Positions 22,515-29,894 of a DNA stretch of 64,000 nt are shown piece after piece (the first letter of the stretch is position 1; every line of letters begins with the position of its first letter). The translations under genes were made by a program, and so were the position numbers. The notes under the pieces were generated by a model. It saw nothing but the letters and a program-made list of their open reading frames with translations, had not been told where the DNA came from and did no database searches. This stretch comes from Mesorhizobium qingshengii (lineage in GTDB: Bacteria > Pseudomonadota > Alphaproteobacteria > Rhizobiales > Rhizobiaceae): assembly GCF_900103325.1 (NCBI RefSeq), contig NZ_FMXM01000002.1:124001-188000 (forward strand). The letters run 5' to 3'.

Positions 22515-23260
22515 GCGAACTTCCTCGGGGTGAATTTTGGCGCCCCCTTGATCGCGCCCAGCCCGCCGAAGGTGGCCAGGTCGAAGCGTTTCAGGCCGTG
22601 CACATGACTGGCCTCGGATATGGCAATCAGGTTGATGACGATGCGGCGTGTGTTGCCTTTTGTCTTCTCCAGGATCGCGCTCGCCAGGTCTGGCGCGATC
22701 TCAATGCCGGGGCAGCGGAAGGCGGTGAGCAGCTGGAAGTCCTCAGCATCGCAGGGAACCGCCTGGAGCCATTCGAGAACGCGGTTGTGCACCCGCTCGA
22801 ACTCTTCGAGATGCGCCGGCAGAAGCTCTTCGCCGATCAACACAACAGGGGCGCCGGATTTGTCGGAGAGTTCGCGCAAAAGATCGACGAAGCGCTTCCT
22901 GGAGATGAAGTGTGCTTCGTCGATGATGAGGGGGCGCCGTGGATCGCCGGCCATCGTCATAATGGCCTGGGATTTCATGTCCTCGATCGACCCGCGCGGG
23001 CGCTGCTCACCCAACTCGATCAGGATCTCGGTCAGCATCGACCTTGCCGTCGTGAATTGACCGCACTCGATATAGGAGGCGCGATACTTGTTCGCGCCAT
23101 AGACGGCGGACTTGCTTTTGCCCCAACCGGAGGGGCCAGAGAAAACCGCTAGACCCGGAGCGTCGGGGTCGCGGTCGACCATCTTGGCAAGCAGGGTCGA
23201 GAACGCCGCCACGTTCTTCAACGGCGCCGGTCTGTTGACTTTGCTGAGTTCTGTCATCAT
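22511..23260 (-). CDS. MuB-type AAA+ ATPase, transposition target protein
   Basis: A 249-residue protein. Walker A GPSGWGKSKS (about 42-51), Walker B RPLIIDEAHF near 110, sensor-like VVLIGEELL near 140, and a C-terminal lid with KGNTRRIVINLI. This is the AAA_22-type ATPase paired with Mu-like transposases. It coats target DNA, activates the transposase and gives target immunity. It lacks an obvious N-terminal helix-turn-helix as found in Mu B, and the separate winged-helix gene downstream may supply that. Confidence 0.9.
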   Translation of the reverse strand: MMTELSKVNRPAPLKNVAAFSTLLAKMVDRDPDAPGLAVFSGPSGWGKSKSAVYGANKYRASYIECGQFTTARSMLTEILIELGEQRPRGSIEDMKSQAIMTMAGDPRRPLIIDEAHFISRKRFVDLLRELSDKSGAPVVLIGEELLPAHLEEFERVHNRVLEWLQAVPCDAEDFQLLTAFRCPGIEIAPDLASAILEKTKGNTRRIVINLIAISEASHVHGLKRFDLATFGGLGAIKGAPKFTPRKFA

Positions 23261-23336
23261 TTTCCTCGTTGTGCTGTGCCGCTTCGGCGGCTGTTCATTC
23301 GGAGAGCCCGGTTTGCAGACTGGGCTTTTCCGTTAC

Positions 23337-25589
23337 TCAGGACAGGTACGCGTCCCCGAAATCCTCATGCATGGCCTGGTGAGACCGAAACTCGGCTGAC
23401 TGCTCGTAGCCGCCGAGCCAGACCGCGTCGGCCGCTGGCAGCGTGTTGGTGTCGAGCAGCTTGCGGAAGGCGACGGCGCGCCGGTAGCGCTCCTTTGGCG
23501 TCTCGGGCAGCGCAACGACGTTGAAGTCCTTTGGCAGATGCGCGGTGCGCGCCGCCTCGATCTCGGCCTGCCGACGCCGCATCATGGCGTCGGTACCGGC
23601 AAACAACCGCTGTTCGTCCTCGGCGCGCATATCGTCGATCAGCCGGCGATGTGCGGCAGCAGCGGCAGGATCGAGCGGCTGGCTCGGGTTGAGCCGCTCG
23701 CCGAGCGCTTCGATCGCGGCGCTGATCTGTGGGGTGCTGTGGGCCTGTTCGCGCTTCGGCAGCGCTATAATGTTGGGCGCGTCGCGGCGAGCGACTTCCA
23801 GGGCGCGTTCTATCAACGGCGCGCCCTTGGCGATCTTCTTCACGTCGGCCTTCAGCTCGCGGGTGCGCTCATCGATCAGCTCGCCTCGCATTTCCTTGGC
23901 GGCGCGCACGATCGTCTCGGGATGGATGCCCGACAACTCTGGGCAGATGGCGTCTCCGAGGAACTCCGCGCCGTCCTGGGCGAAGGCGTAGGCCCGGCCG
24001 GCATCGTTCGGGTCTTGCCGCACGAACACGGCAGTGCCCGGCAGGATGGTCGGCGTCATGTAGTGGTAGCCGTCGATGCGGATGCCGAGCTTGCCGACGA
24101 TGCGCTGGCCGTCATTGCCGCCGGCTATTGGCATCAGCAGCAGATCGAGGGCGCGTTCTTCGACCGTGCGCACCGGCTTGGCCGAAGCGAGCGCTGCGGC
24201 GAAGGGCGTGACGTTCTTCAGCCCCGCATGCGGCTTGTGCTGGTAGACCAGGTTCGCCCAATCGTCGACGTGCTTCTGGAGCTGCGGGCCGGTCAGCGAG
24301 ACGCCGAAAACCGAGGCGTCATCCTCGCCCAGGCGCTGGGCAAAGCTCTTGCGGCTTTCGATCGCTTTCCGATCGGCGACCGAGTGACCGACGAAGCCTG
24401 GCAGCAGCGATGCCATATCATGCTGGAACGTCTTGATGACGCGCTCGACGTGTCCCTTCTGCTCCGGCGAATAGGCGTCGGACGTTTCGGCCTCGATGCC
24501 GAGCGAAGCGAACAGCCGCTGGGTGTCCCTGGCAACGAAGTCAGAGCCGTTGTCGGTCTTGACGACATCGGGCACGCCCCATTCGAGGATGGCTTTGCGG
24601 ATCAGCAGCGCGACGGCCGAGGCGCGAGGTGTGCGCGACAACAACCAGACGGCACGGCGCGTGGCGATGTCAATGCAGGCATAGACGGCATGCCGGCCAT
24701 CGGTGCAGAGCGCATCGACCGGTGAGGCGTCGATCTGCCAGAGCTGGTTGGGCTCAGTGATGTGGCGGAGCATGCCGACGCCGGCCGGCGCCATATGCGA
24801 CCGATATCGGTCCGGATTGGTGAGCTTCAGCAGCTCGACCTTGTGCTTTTCCTTCAGGCCCTTCAGCGCATGCTGGAAGGTGCGCACCGGCGGCATCGGA
24901 ATGGTCGCTTCAACGCCCTTTGAAACGACCTTCAAGGTGTCGCCGAACTCGGAGCGGCACATGGTGCGGACGTGATGGCCCGACAGGTGCGGTTGATGCG
25001 TGATCAAGGCCAGCATGAAGGCGCTGACGGCGCCGCCATTGGCTGTGTCGAGGATGCCGGTTCCCTTGCGCGCCTGGGCGGGATCGTGCCCAAGCGAATT
25101 GGCCCTGCCGTCGCGCTTTTGCGACTGCCAGCGGGCCAATGTGCGCTTGGAGAGGCTCGGAATGATTTCGAGCACCCATGGATCGATGTTGAGCGAGCCG
25201 GCATTGAACTTGTCGGTGAAGACCTGGACCCGGGTGGCATAGCCAAGCTGCATGCCGCGACTGAATTTCTCGAAGGCGGCGACGATCGCGAGGCGCGCGT
25301 CGCGTTCCTTTTGTGCCCGTGCCGTCAGGCTGGTGTCGGGGGCAGGCTTGGCCGGCTTCACCGGCAACTGGATGACGATGTGCTTCTGCTGGTAGGCGAC
25401 CTGGGCGAGCGTCGGAAGCAGCGACAGGTGATATTCGGTGGCGCCGCCTCGGCCGGCGCGGGCGCGCGCCTGGCTGGTCCGCTCGTCCCACCCTTCGCGC
25501 TGGGCCATGCGCCAAATGCCGCTCACGTCGCGCGGCATATCGGGCAACTGCTCGGCGGCGATCTCGCGGGCGGTCAGCCAGTCCTTCAT
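23337..25589 (-). CDS. MuA-type DDE transposase
   Basis: A 750-residue protein starting MKDWLTAREIAAEQLPDMP; a TTG 15 bases upstream is the other option. Residues 1-60 are the Mu end- or enhancer-binding winged helix (MPRDVSGIWRMAQREGWDER). The catalytic core has QIDASP (Asp about 287), VKTDNGSDF (Asp about 346) and KGHVERVIKTF (Glu about 382), giving the DDE triad. A Mu-C beta barrel (GIRIDGYHYMTPTILPGTAV) and a C-terminal region for MuB contact follow. It performs cleavage and strand transfer in replicative transposition; its likely sites are the repeats at 30512-30713. The SLATT cargo unit begins 124 bases from its start on the other strand. Confidence 0.95.
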   Translation of the reverse strand: MKDWLTAREIAAEQLPDMPRDVSGIWRMAQREGWDERTSQARARAGRGGATEYHLSLLPTLAQVAYQQKHIVIQLPVKPAKPAPDTSLTARAQKERDARLAIVAAFEKFSRGMQLGYATRVQVFTDKFNAGSLNIDPWVLEIIPSLSKRTLARWQSQKRDGRANSLGHDPAQARKGTGILDTANGGAVSAFMLALITHQPHLSGHHVRTMCRSEFGDTLKVVSKGVEATIPMPPVRTFQHALKGLKEKHKVELLKLTNPDRYRSHMAPAGVGMLRHITEPNQLWQIDASPVDALCTDGRHAVYACIDIATRRAVWLLSRTPRASAVALLIRKAILEWGVPDVVKTDNGSDFVARDTQRLFASLGIEAETSDAYSPEQKGHVERVIKTFQHDMASLLPGFVGHSVADRKAIESRKSFAQRLGEDDASVFGVSLTGPQLQKHVDDWANLVYQHKPHAGLKNVTPFAAALASAKPVRTVEERALDLLLMPIAGGNDGQRIVGKLGIRIDGYHYMTPTILPGTAVFVRQDPNDAGRAYAFAQDGAEFLGDAICPELSGIHPETIVRAAKEMRGELIDERTRELKADVKKIAKGAPLIERALEVARRDAPNIIALPKREQAHSTPQISAAIEALGERLNPSQPLDPAAAAAHRRLIDDMRAEDEQRLFAGTDAMMRRRQAEIEAARTAHLPKDFNVVALPETPKERYRRAVAFRKLLDTNTLPAADAVWLGGYEQSAEFRSHQAMHEDFGDAYLS

Positions 25590-25712
25590 GCTGACACCGC
25601 GCAAGTCTCTATTTTCCCTGGCACTTCTGTCGTGATAGGAGAACTGCCATTACGCCCGCTGAAGGCGTACAAAGTATTTGCGGGTGACAGAATTAAACAG
25701 AGGAGGAAACTA

Positions 25713-25832
25713 ATGTCGGACGTCAAAAAAGGAACCGGCCCGAGGCAGCCGGCCCCGGCACGAGGTGGTGGACAAGGCTCAAACGGCCCAAGACAGCCGT
25801 CACCACCGCCGCCGCCACCTACAAGAAAATGA
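25713..25832 (+). CDS. Proline-rich micro-protein 1 of SLATT cargo unit
   Basis: A 39-residue protein from an ATG with the perfect ribosome site AGGAGG seven bases upstream. It starts MSDVKKGTGPRQPAP and ends in a run of six prolines before TRK. Two copies of G-P-R-Q-P-x-P are present. Composition (Pro, Gly, Arg, Lys) predicts a disordered, positively charged polyproline chain. It is the first gene of a rightward unit with 25848-25970 and 25967-26539. No known family; the ideal ribosome site and the shared motif with the next gene argue that it is real. Confidence 0.6.
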   Translation: MSDVKKGTGPRQPAPARGGGQGSNGPRQPSPPPPPPTRK

Positions 25833-25847
25833 GGGAGGATTAGATCA

Positions 25848-25970
25848 ATGGCAAAGGAAGTCGCAGCGCCTGGGGTCCGGCAGCCGCAGCCAGTCCCTCG
25901 TATAAACGAGGTGAAGCCTAAGACGCCACCGGCGCCTATGACACCCCCGAAGCCTCCTAGGGTGGGATGA
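25848..25970 (+). CDS. Proline-rich micro-protein 2 of SLATT cargo unit
   Basis: A 40-residue protein starting MAKEVAAPGVRQPQPVPR, with GGGAGG ten bases upstream of the ATG. It shares G-x-R-Q-P-x-P with micro-protein 1, has 13 prolines, and ends TPPKPPRVG. Its stop TGA overlaps the ATG of the SLATT-like gene (ATGATGA region), so the two are translationally coupled. Function unknown; a polyproline ligand for the partner or for a host protein is one possibility. Confidence 0.6.
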   Translation: MAKEVAAPGVRQPQPVPRINEVKPKTPPAPMTPPKPPRVG

Positions 25971-26539
25971 TGGCGTCTGTCGAACTCGTTCGGTTCAATG
26001 CTTTGCGGAATGCGATGTACCACACAGGCCGGCGAATGACGTTCGAGCGCTGGAACCGGATATTCAATTTCGCGGTCGTGGTTTTGGGAACCGCTGCAAG
26101 CGGTGGCCTGATTACCTACCTTGGCTTCAACCCTATTTGGCCGGCAGCAGCTGTCGCGGTAGTAGGAGCTGCCCAGTTGGTTTTCGACTTTGGTCGGTCT
26201 GCTCGCGACCACCAGGCCCTTCAGAAGGAATATTACAATCTGCTTGCGGACGTCGAAGCAGAGGTTGCCCCTACCGAAGTCCAGATTGCGAGCTGGAATA
26301 GCCGGATGATCCGAATCAACGGCGACGAACCTCCTACATTGCGCGCGCTGGATGCCAAGGCTTTCAACGATGCCTTGGACTCTCTGGAGTTCGATCGAGG
26401 AGATCGCCTGAAAGTCCCGTTCCTTCACTGGTTGTTTGGAGGTGTGTTCGCTTTCAACGGGTACACCTATCCAAAGGCATCCGAGCTCCCTGGTTACAGT
26501 CCGAAAGGTCAAATGGCCGCCCCTGACAGCCAAGCTTAG
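25967..26539 (+). CDS. SLATT-like two-helix membrane protein (cargo)
   Basis: A 190-residue protein starting MMASVELVRFNALRNAMYHT. Residues about 25-52 (TFERWNRIFNFAVVVLGTAA) and 57-75 (IWPAAAVAVVGAAQLVFDFG) form a membrane hairpin with the aromatic W-N-R-x-F lead-in, followed by the helix RSARDHQALQKEYYNLLADV. This is the architecture of SLATT domains (SMODS and SLOG associating, two transmembrane), proposed pore-forming effectors in nucleotide-signalled defence. No nucleotidyltransferase or SLOG gene is adjacent, so activation must differ. Two coupled proline-rich genes lie upstream. Assignment rests on topology and local pattern. Confidence 0.65.
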   Translation: MMASVELVRFNALRNAMYHTGRRMTFERWNRIFNFAVVVLGTAASGGLITYLGFNPIWPAAAVAVVGAAQLVFDFGRSARDHQALQKEYYNLLADVEAEVAPTEVQIASWNSRMIRINGDEPPTLRALDAKAFNDALDSLEFDRGDRLKVPFLHWLFGGVFAFNGYTYPKASELPGYSPKGQMAAPDSQA

Positions 26540-26586
26540 CCAGCTGACATCGCAACATTTTGAGGCTGTTGGGAGACGCCATTTTT

Positions 26587-26880
26587 TCATAATGCAGCCT
26601 GGGGTTGGTTGGCTCCCGCCGTCAGGCAACGGGCGCTGGCCGTGGCGGCTTGGGAGATCGCTTCGGACGATTGGATGGCGCGAACGGCTTCCTGAGTGTA
26701 ACCGTGGAGCTGCTCGCGCATGTGTTGCTTGGTGTCGGCGTCCACGCAGCGCATCATCTTGATCTGCCAGCGCACCAACCACTTCGCCTGCGATGGCTGA
26801 AGCTTGACGTAGTGGTCGGGGCAGAAGATGCCGGTGGCCTCGTTCGGGCATTCGGGCATAGCGCAGCGGTGCGGTGTCAT
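26587..26880 (-). CDS. Small Cys-containing early protein
   Basis: A 97-residue protein starting MTPHRCAMPECPNEATGIFC; ATG overlaps the upstream stop (ATGA). Cys 6, Cys 11, Cys 20 and His 23 (C-x4-C-x8-C-x2-H) form a probable zinc site, as in small phage HNH-like or treble-clef fingers. The rest is helical with W-L-V-R-W-Q-I-K. It may bind nucleic acid; no further assignment. Confidence 0.65.
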   Translation of the reverse strand: MTPHRCAMPECPNEATGIFCPDHYVKLQPSQAKWLVRWQIKMMRCVDADTKQHMREQLHGYTQEAVRAIQSSEAISQAATASARCLTAGANQPQAAL

Positions 26881-27044
26881 GACCAGATGCCTCCGCGCAT
26901 GACATGCTTGTTGACACGACGGCGGAAGGCCGCGCCGGCAGCAGCGCGGCGCTGGAAATGAGCTGAGTAGAGACGGTGAACGCCGTAGAGCACGATGGCC
27001 CAGGCGATCGTGCCTCCGATGCCGAGGACGAGGAACGGGCTCAT
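26877..27044 (-). CDS. Small early membrane protein
   Basis: A 55-residue protein starting MSPFLVLGIGGTIAWAIVLY, below usual gene-caller lengths, but overlapping both neighbours as ATGA. One membrane helix (about 3-24) precedes a basic tail (FQRRAAAGAAFRRRVNKHV). Supported by the unbroken coupling chain rather than by homology. Confidence 0.6.
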   Translation of the reverse strand: MSPFLVLGIGGTIAWAIVLYGVHRLYSAHFQRRAAAGAAFRRRVNKHVMRGGIWS

Positions 27045-27238
27045 TGGCCGATCCTCGCAGCGATCGTCGCCGCCGACAGGGCGGCGGTGCCGCAATATGC
27101 GAAGGCCAGAAAGGCGGCCATTGCAAAGAAGCTTGCGACATCCTTCGCCAGGTCGAGAAATGCACGTCTCATGTGAAAGCCTTTCGTCGTTTTGCTTTCC
27201 ACTGCGTCTGGCACTGCCCTGTTCTCGGCGAGGTTCAT
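27041..27238 (-). CDS. Small early membrane protein
   Basis: A 65-residue protein; the ATG at 27238 overlaps the upstream stop (ATGA) and has GGAAGG upstream. An internal ATG at 27172 (MRRAFLDLAKDVASFF) with AAAGG is a second possible start. One hydrophobic segment (about 35-58, FFAMAAFLAFAYCGTAAL). Function unknown. Confidence 0.55.
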   Translation of the reverse strand: MNLAENRAVPDAVESKTTKGFHMRRAFLDLAKDVASFFAMAAFLAFAYCGTAALSAATIAARIGQ

Positions 27239-27705
27239 CGCTTGGCCTTCCAGCGCACCTGGAGTGCTGCCTTGCGCGCGGCGATGTCCCGCTCGTGTTC
27301 TTCAATCAGGTGGATTTCGATGAGATCGGCATACTTCTCAGGCACGACCGAGAAGCCGAATTTCGACGGTACGAAGCCAAGCAGATCGTTTGCCTTGGTG
27401 GCCTCGATCAGCGCGATGAAGGCGTCGAGCGGGATGCGATGTTCGTCGCTGCTTTCCGACGACCACTTGTTGAGGATGCCCTCGGAGACAGGTCGATTGA
27501 GATAGGCCGACATGCGCCTGGCGATGTCCGCTCGCGAGCCATTGCCTTCATCCCTGCAGTCGCGCAATGCCCTGCTGACTAGCCGCGAGATCTGGTTGTC
27601 CAGTTCGCCGCGACCGACGACATCGGGCGTATAGCCGACAGCGACCTGCGGCGGCTCCCACTCGAAGAGATCGTTTGTCAGGTGGTCGTTGCGCGAACGG
27701 GCCAT
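27235..27705 (-). CDS. Conserved early phage protein next to ParB-like gene
   Basis: A 156-residue protein starting MARSRNDHLTNDLFEWEPPQ; ATG overlaps the ParB-like stop by one base (TGATG). The body contains ISRLVSRALRDCRDEGNGSR and DIARRMSAYLNRPVSEGILN, a helix-turn-helix-like segment, and a C-terminal basic helix. The same type of gene commonly follows the ParB-like gene in rhizobial Mu-like prophages, to my knowledge. It may act with the ParB-like protein. Confidence 0.65.
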   Translation of the reverse strand: MARSRNDHLTNDLFEWEPPQVAVGYTPDVVGRGELDNQISRLVSRALRDCRDEGNGSRADIARRMSAYLNRPVSEGILNKWSSESSDEHRIPLDAFIALIEATKANDLLGFVPSKFGFSVVPEKYADLIEIHLIEEHERDIAARKAALQVRWKAKR

Positions 27706-28544
27706 CAGCGTTGCCGGTCTTTCAGCCACCGCTGGATGGCGGCTTCGTGCAGCTCGAAAAAGCGGTCCTGTTCGCCTTCCTTCATCTTGGAAAAGTCGCC
27801 GGCAAGCTTTTGCCAGCGAGGCTCGGCAGCCGGCTTCACCGTTCGGTCGATTACAGCGATCGCCTCGCTGACTGTCTTCGGCGCGTCGTCGGCAGCCATG
27901 GTCAACAGACGAGCGATAGCGGCCTGGCGCTGGGGCGGGTCGGATGCGAGCTGCAGAAGGTCTGTCTGGCTGTCGGCTATCGCGTGAAGCGAGATGTCCT
28001 GGCGGATCAGCTCCGGAATGGTGGCGATCTTCAACGCATGGAAAACGCTGCGGCGCGATATGCCGAGGACCGCCTGGGCGGCCTCCGAGAAATTGAGTGC
28101 AAACTTTGCACTCAATTCGTCATCCTCGACGACTTCTCGCCCCTTCTTGCGGCCGGTTTTGCCCGTGCCGTGTTCCGCGTCATAGATGTCGCGCCAGTCG
28201 GCGATATCCTTTGCACGGTCCAGAACTGATAGCTGACGCCGTATCAGGTTCTCGGCGATCTCGCGCTTGCGGATCTGTGTTTCGGTGGCGACTTCCTTGG
28301 GGTCTTTGACGAACGCGTCGATCTCGGCGTCTCCAAGGCCCGAGATCGCGGCGAGCCGATGCCCGCCAAAAATCAACCGATACTCAAACCCCTCTGTCTG
28401 ATCGGGTACGACCTCGATCGGGATCATGTGCCCGTTGCCACCCTGAATGTCGGCCATGATGGTCGCCACCCACGCGGGGTCGAGCCGGCGCCGGTTCGCG
28501 GGAACGCGGATTTCGGCAATCTTGATTTTGGTCGGTGTCGTCAC
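27705..28544 (-). CDS. ParB-like partition/DNA-binding protein
   Basis: A 279-residue protein with a GTG start and AGGGGA upstream. ParB box I region (IPIEVVPDQ), box II GGHRLAAISGL near 60-70 and box III AENLIRRQLSVLDRA near 98-112 are visible, followed by a helix-turn-helix (FSEAAQAVLGISRRSVFHAL). No ParA is nearby and Mu-type phages are integrated, so a role in regulation or in DNA loading is more likely than plasmid partition. Its own coding sequence holds a perfect 27-base palindrome (28091-28117) which recurs in ner and gemA and is a candidate binding site. Confidence 0.82.
   Translation of the reverse strand: MTTPTKIKIAEIRVPANRRRLDPAWVATIMADIQGGNGHMIPIEVVPDQTEGFEYRLIFGGHRLAAISGLGDAEIDAFVKDPKEVATETQIRKREIAENLIRRQLSVLDRAKDIADWRDIYDAEHGTGKTGRKKGREVVEDDELSAKFALNFSEAAQAVLGISRRSVFHALKIATIPELIRQDISLHAIADSQTDLLQLASDPPQRQAAIARLLTMAADDAPKTVSEAIAVIDRTVKPAAEPRWQKLAGDFSKMKEGEQDRFFELHEAAIQRWLKDRQR
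28091..28117. repeat. Perfect 27-base palindrome, copy A (in the ParB-like gene)
   Basis: Arms AATTGAGTGCAAA and TTTGCACTCAATT are exact inverted copies around a single C. The inner 19 bases (28095-28113) recur at 28636-28654 and 18766-18784. On the coding strand the site specifies LSAKFALNF. Confidence 0.75.
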
Positions 28545-28605
28545 GTTGGCGGTCCCCTGAATGGCGTTTGGCTGTCTGCGAATGGCTTCGCGCTAGACAG
28601 CGGCC

Positions 28606-28911
28606 TCAGGGCGCGCCGGGCGTGGCGTCTAAAATGAGTGCAACTTTTGCACTTCCGCTGCGACTGGCGGTGCTGGTAGTGTCGACCTCGTCATGACGGC
28701 CTCTCGTGTAGAGAGTCGGGAACAGGGTCCGGAACGGGATGCCTAGGGCAGCGGCGATGGCCTCGGCACCTGGGCGGCTCAAACCGATGATCCCTTGCCT
28801 GCAGGCGCTTGGGTAGAAACCAGCGTCCAGGGCAATCCCGGTGAGCGTCATGCCACGGCGCCGAATTTCGGCATTGATGGCATGGCGGTCCCAAACCTGA
28901 GGGGTGTTCAT
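28606..28911 (-). CDS. Ner-like early regulator
   Basis: A 101-residue protein starting MNTPQVWDRHAINAEIRRRG; ATG at 28911 has GGAG six bases upstream, and the ATG at 28974 is less likely. The Ner/Nlp helix-turn-helix is clear: W-D-R-H-x-I-x-A-E-I-R-R-R-G-M-T-L, SACRQGIIGLSRPGAEAIAA and LGIPFRTLFPTLY. In Mu, Ner shuts down early and repressor promoters. It is divergent from the repressor gene across the operator region. Its C-terminal tail encodes the site at 28636-28654. Confidence 0.88.
   Translation of the reverse strand: MNTPQVWDRHAINAEIRRRGMTLTGIALDAGFYPSACRQGIIGLSRPGAEAIAAALGIPFRTLFPTLYTRGRHDEVDTTSTASRSGSAKVALILDATPGAP
28636..28654. repeat. 19-base dyad site, copy B (in ner)
   Basis: GAGTGCAACTTTTGCACTT, with AGTGCAA and TTGCACT arms around CTT. 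It matches copy A at 16 of 19 bases. It encodes SAKVAL at the Ner C terminus. Confidence 0.65.
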
Positions 28912-29155
28912 GGCGGCTCCACCGATCGTCCGGCCCTTTGCAGAGGACCGGATGGTTAAAGATTTAAACAACACTAGTCGCCGCTAATGTCGCATAATTA
29001 CGTGAACACATCAACGGAAAAGCGTGAATTTGCACACGCAAAAGTTCGTGCGCTCACGTCTTTCCGTGAATGATCGCTAAAGCATTGTTTTATTTGGACA
29101 ATTTACGAATTTCTCTCACAAGGGCGAAGTTTTGCCGCGAGCAAGAGTTCACGCA
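28912..29155. promoter_or_regulatory. Early operator and divergent promoter region
   Basis: The 244 bases between ner and the repressor gene are notably AT-rich. CGTGAA occurs at 29001, 29023 and 29065, TTCACG at 29148-29153 directly before the repressor ATG, and the dyad CGTG-CGCT-CACG at 29047-29058. These are likely repressor and Ner operators controlling the leftward early promoter and the rightward repressor promoter. The exact promoters could not be fixed by eye. Confidence 0.6.
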
Positions 29156-29833
29156 ATGACGCAAACCACCTTCCATGAGAGGCTAAGCCTGGCGATGGCC
29201 GGCGAATCAGCTCACGCTTTTGCGAAAAGAGCCGGTTTGAGCGATTCATCGTTCCGCCAATACCTGCAGGGGTCGATGCCTGGGTTGGACAACCTGGTCC
29301 TGATCGCCAATGCGGCCGAGGTTTCGCTGGATTGGCTGGCGCTGGGTCGGGGCGAGATGAGGCCGGTGAACGGCAAGGCTCCGGCCCCTATGATGACAGC
29401 GGGCGAGGCGCCCCACGGTTTTGTCAATGTGCCGAAGATCGAGATCCGGCCAAGTGCCGGCGCCGGGAGCCTCGATCTCTACGAGGAGAGCGAGCCGGAT
29501 ATCTTCGCATTTCGGGAGGAATGGTTACGCCGGATCGGTGTCAGCCCGAAATTTGCTCGCCTTATGGTGGCCAAGGGCGATTCGATGCGCGAGACCATCA
29601 ACGACGGCGACCTGATGATTGTCGACGTCTCAATCCGCGAGTTCATCGACGAAGCCATCTACGTGCTGGTCTATGGCGGCCTGGTGAGGCTCAAACGCCT
29701 GCAAATGCTGCGTTCCGGCCTCTTGCTGCTGAAAAGCGACAATCCGCACTATCAGACCGAGGAAGTCCCGTTGGCCGAGCAGCCGGAGCTGATCATTGGG
29801 GGCAGGGTTCGTTGGGCCGGCGGGGCGATATAA
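29156..29833 (+). CDS. Phage repressor, XRE-S24 (LexA-like) type
   Basis: A 225-residue protein from ATG 29156 (MTQTTFHERLSLAMAGESAH); a TTG at 29132 with AGGG upstream is an alternative. The helix-turn-helix is FAKRAGLSDSSFRQYLQG, and the C-terminal S24 peptidase-like domain has MVAKGDSMRETINDGDLMIV with the catalytic Ser and VYGGLVRLKRLQ with the catalytic Lys. Such repressors hold the prophage silent and cleave themselves after RecA activation. This is more lambda/LexA-like than the Mu c repressor, which has no S24 domain, so this prophage should be SOS-inducible. Confidence 0.92.
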   Translation: MTQTTFHERLSLAMAGESAHAFAKRAGLSDSSFRQYLQGSMPGLDNLVLIANAAEVSLDWLALGRGEMRPVNGKAPAPMMTAGEAPHGFVNVPKIEIRPSAGAGSLDLYEESEPDIFAFREEWLRRIGVSPKFARLMVAKGDSMRETINDGDLMIVDVSIREFIDEAIYVLVYGGLVRLKRLQMLRSGLLLLKSDNPHYQTEEVPLAEQPELIIGGRVRWAGGAI

Positions 29834-29839
29834 GGAGCA

Positions 29840-29873
29840 TTGACTCCTCGTCTTCCGTGAACAGAATGAGAAC
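29840..29873 (+). promoter_or_regulatory. Promoter with LexA-type SOS box
   Basis: TTGACT (29840-29845) is followed after 17 bases by AGAATG (29863-29868). GAAC-AGAATGA-GAAC (29859-29873) covers the -10 and is the exact complement form of GTTC-N7-GTTC, the LexA box of alphaproteobacteria. CGTGAA, as in the phage operators, overlaps it at 29857-29862. It stands 20 bases before the gene at 29894. Confidence 0.65.
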
Positions 29874-29894
29874 ATCCACAAAGGAGGGTTCTCA
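29867..29894 (+). promoter_or_regulatory. Stem-loop around the ribosome site of the SOS-box gene
   Basis: TGAGAAC (29867-29873) and GTTCTCA (29888-29894) are perfect inverted copies. The loop holds AAAGGAGG and the second arm includes the A of the start codon, so pairing could hide or present the start. Confidence 0.4.

Noticed and set aside
25967..26539. Full CBASS-like or SLOG-coupled SLATT system
   Set aside because: No nucleotidyltransferase, SLOG or NUDIX gene is adjacent; only the effector-like part with two micro-proteins is present.
25586..26917. 443-codon minus-strand ORF opposite the SLATT cargo unit
   Set aside because: It overlaps several coupled genes in other frames and reads as low-complexity Pro/Arg/Cys sequence.
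27705..28544. Complete plasmid-type ParAB partition locus
   Set aside because: No ParA ATPase is nearby and the element is an integrated transposable phage.
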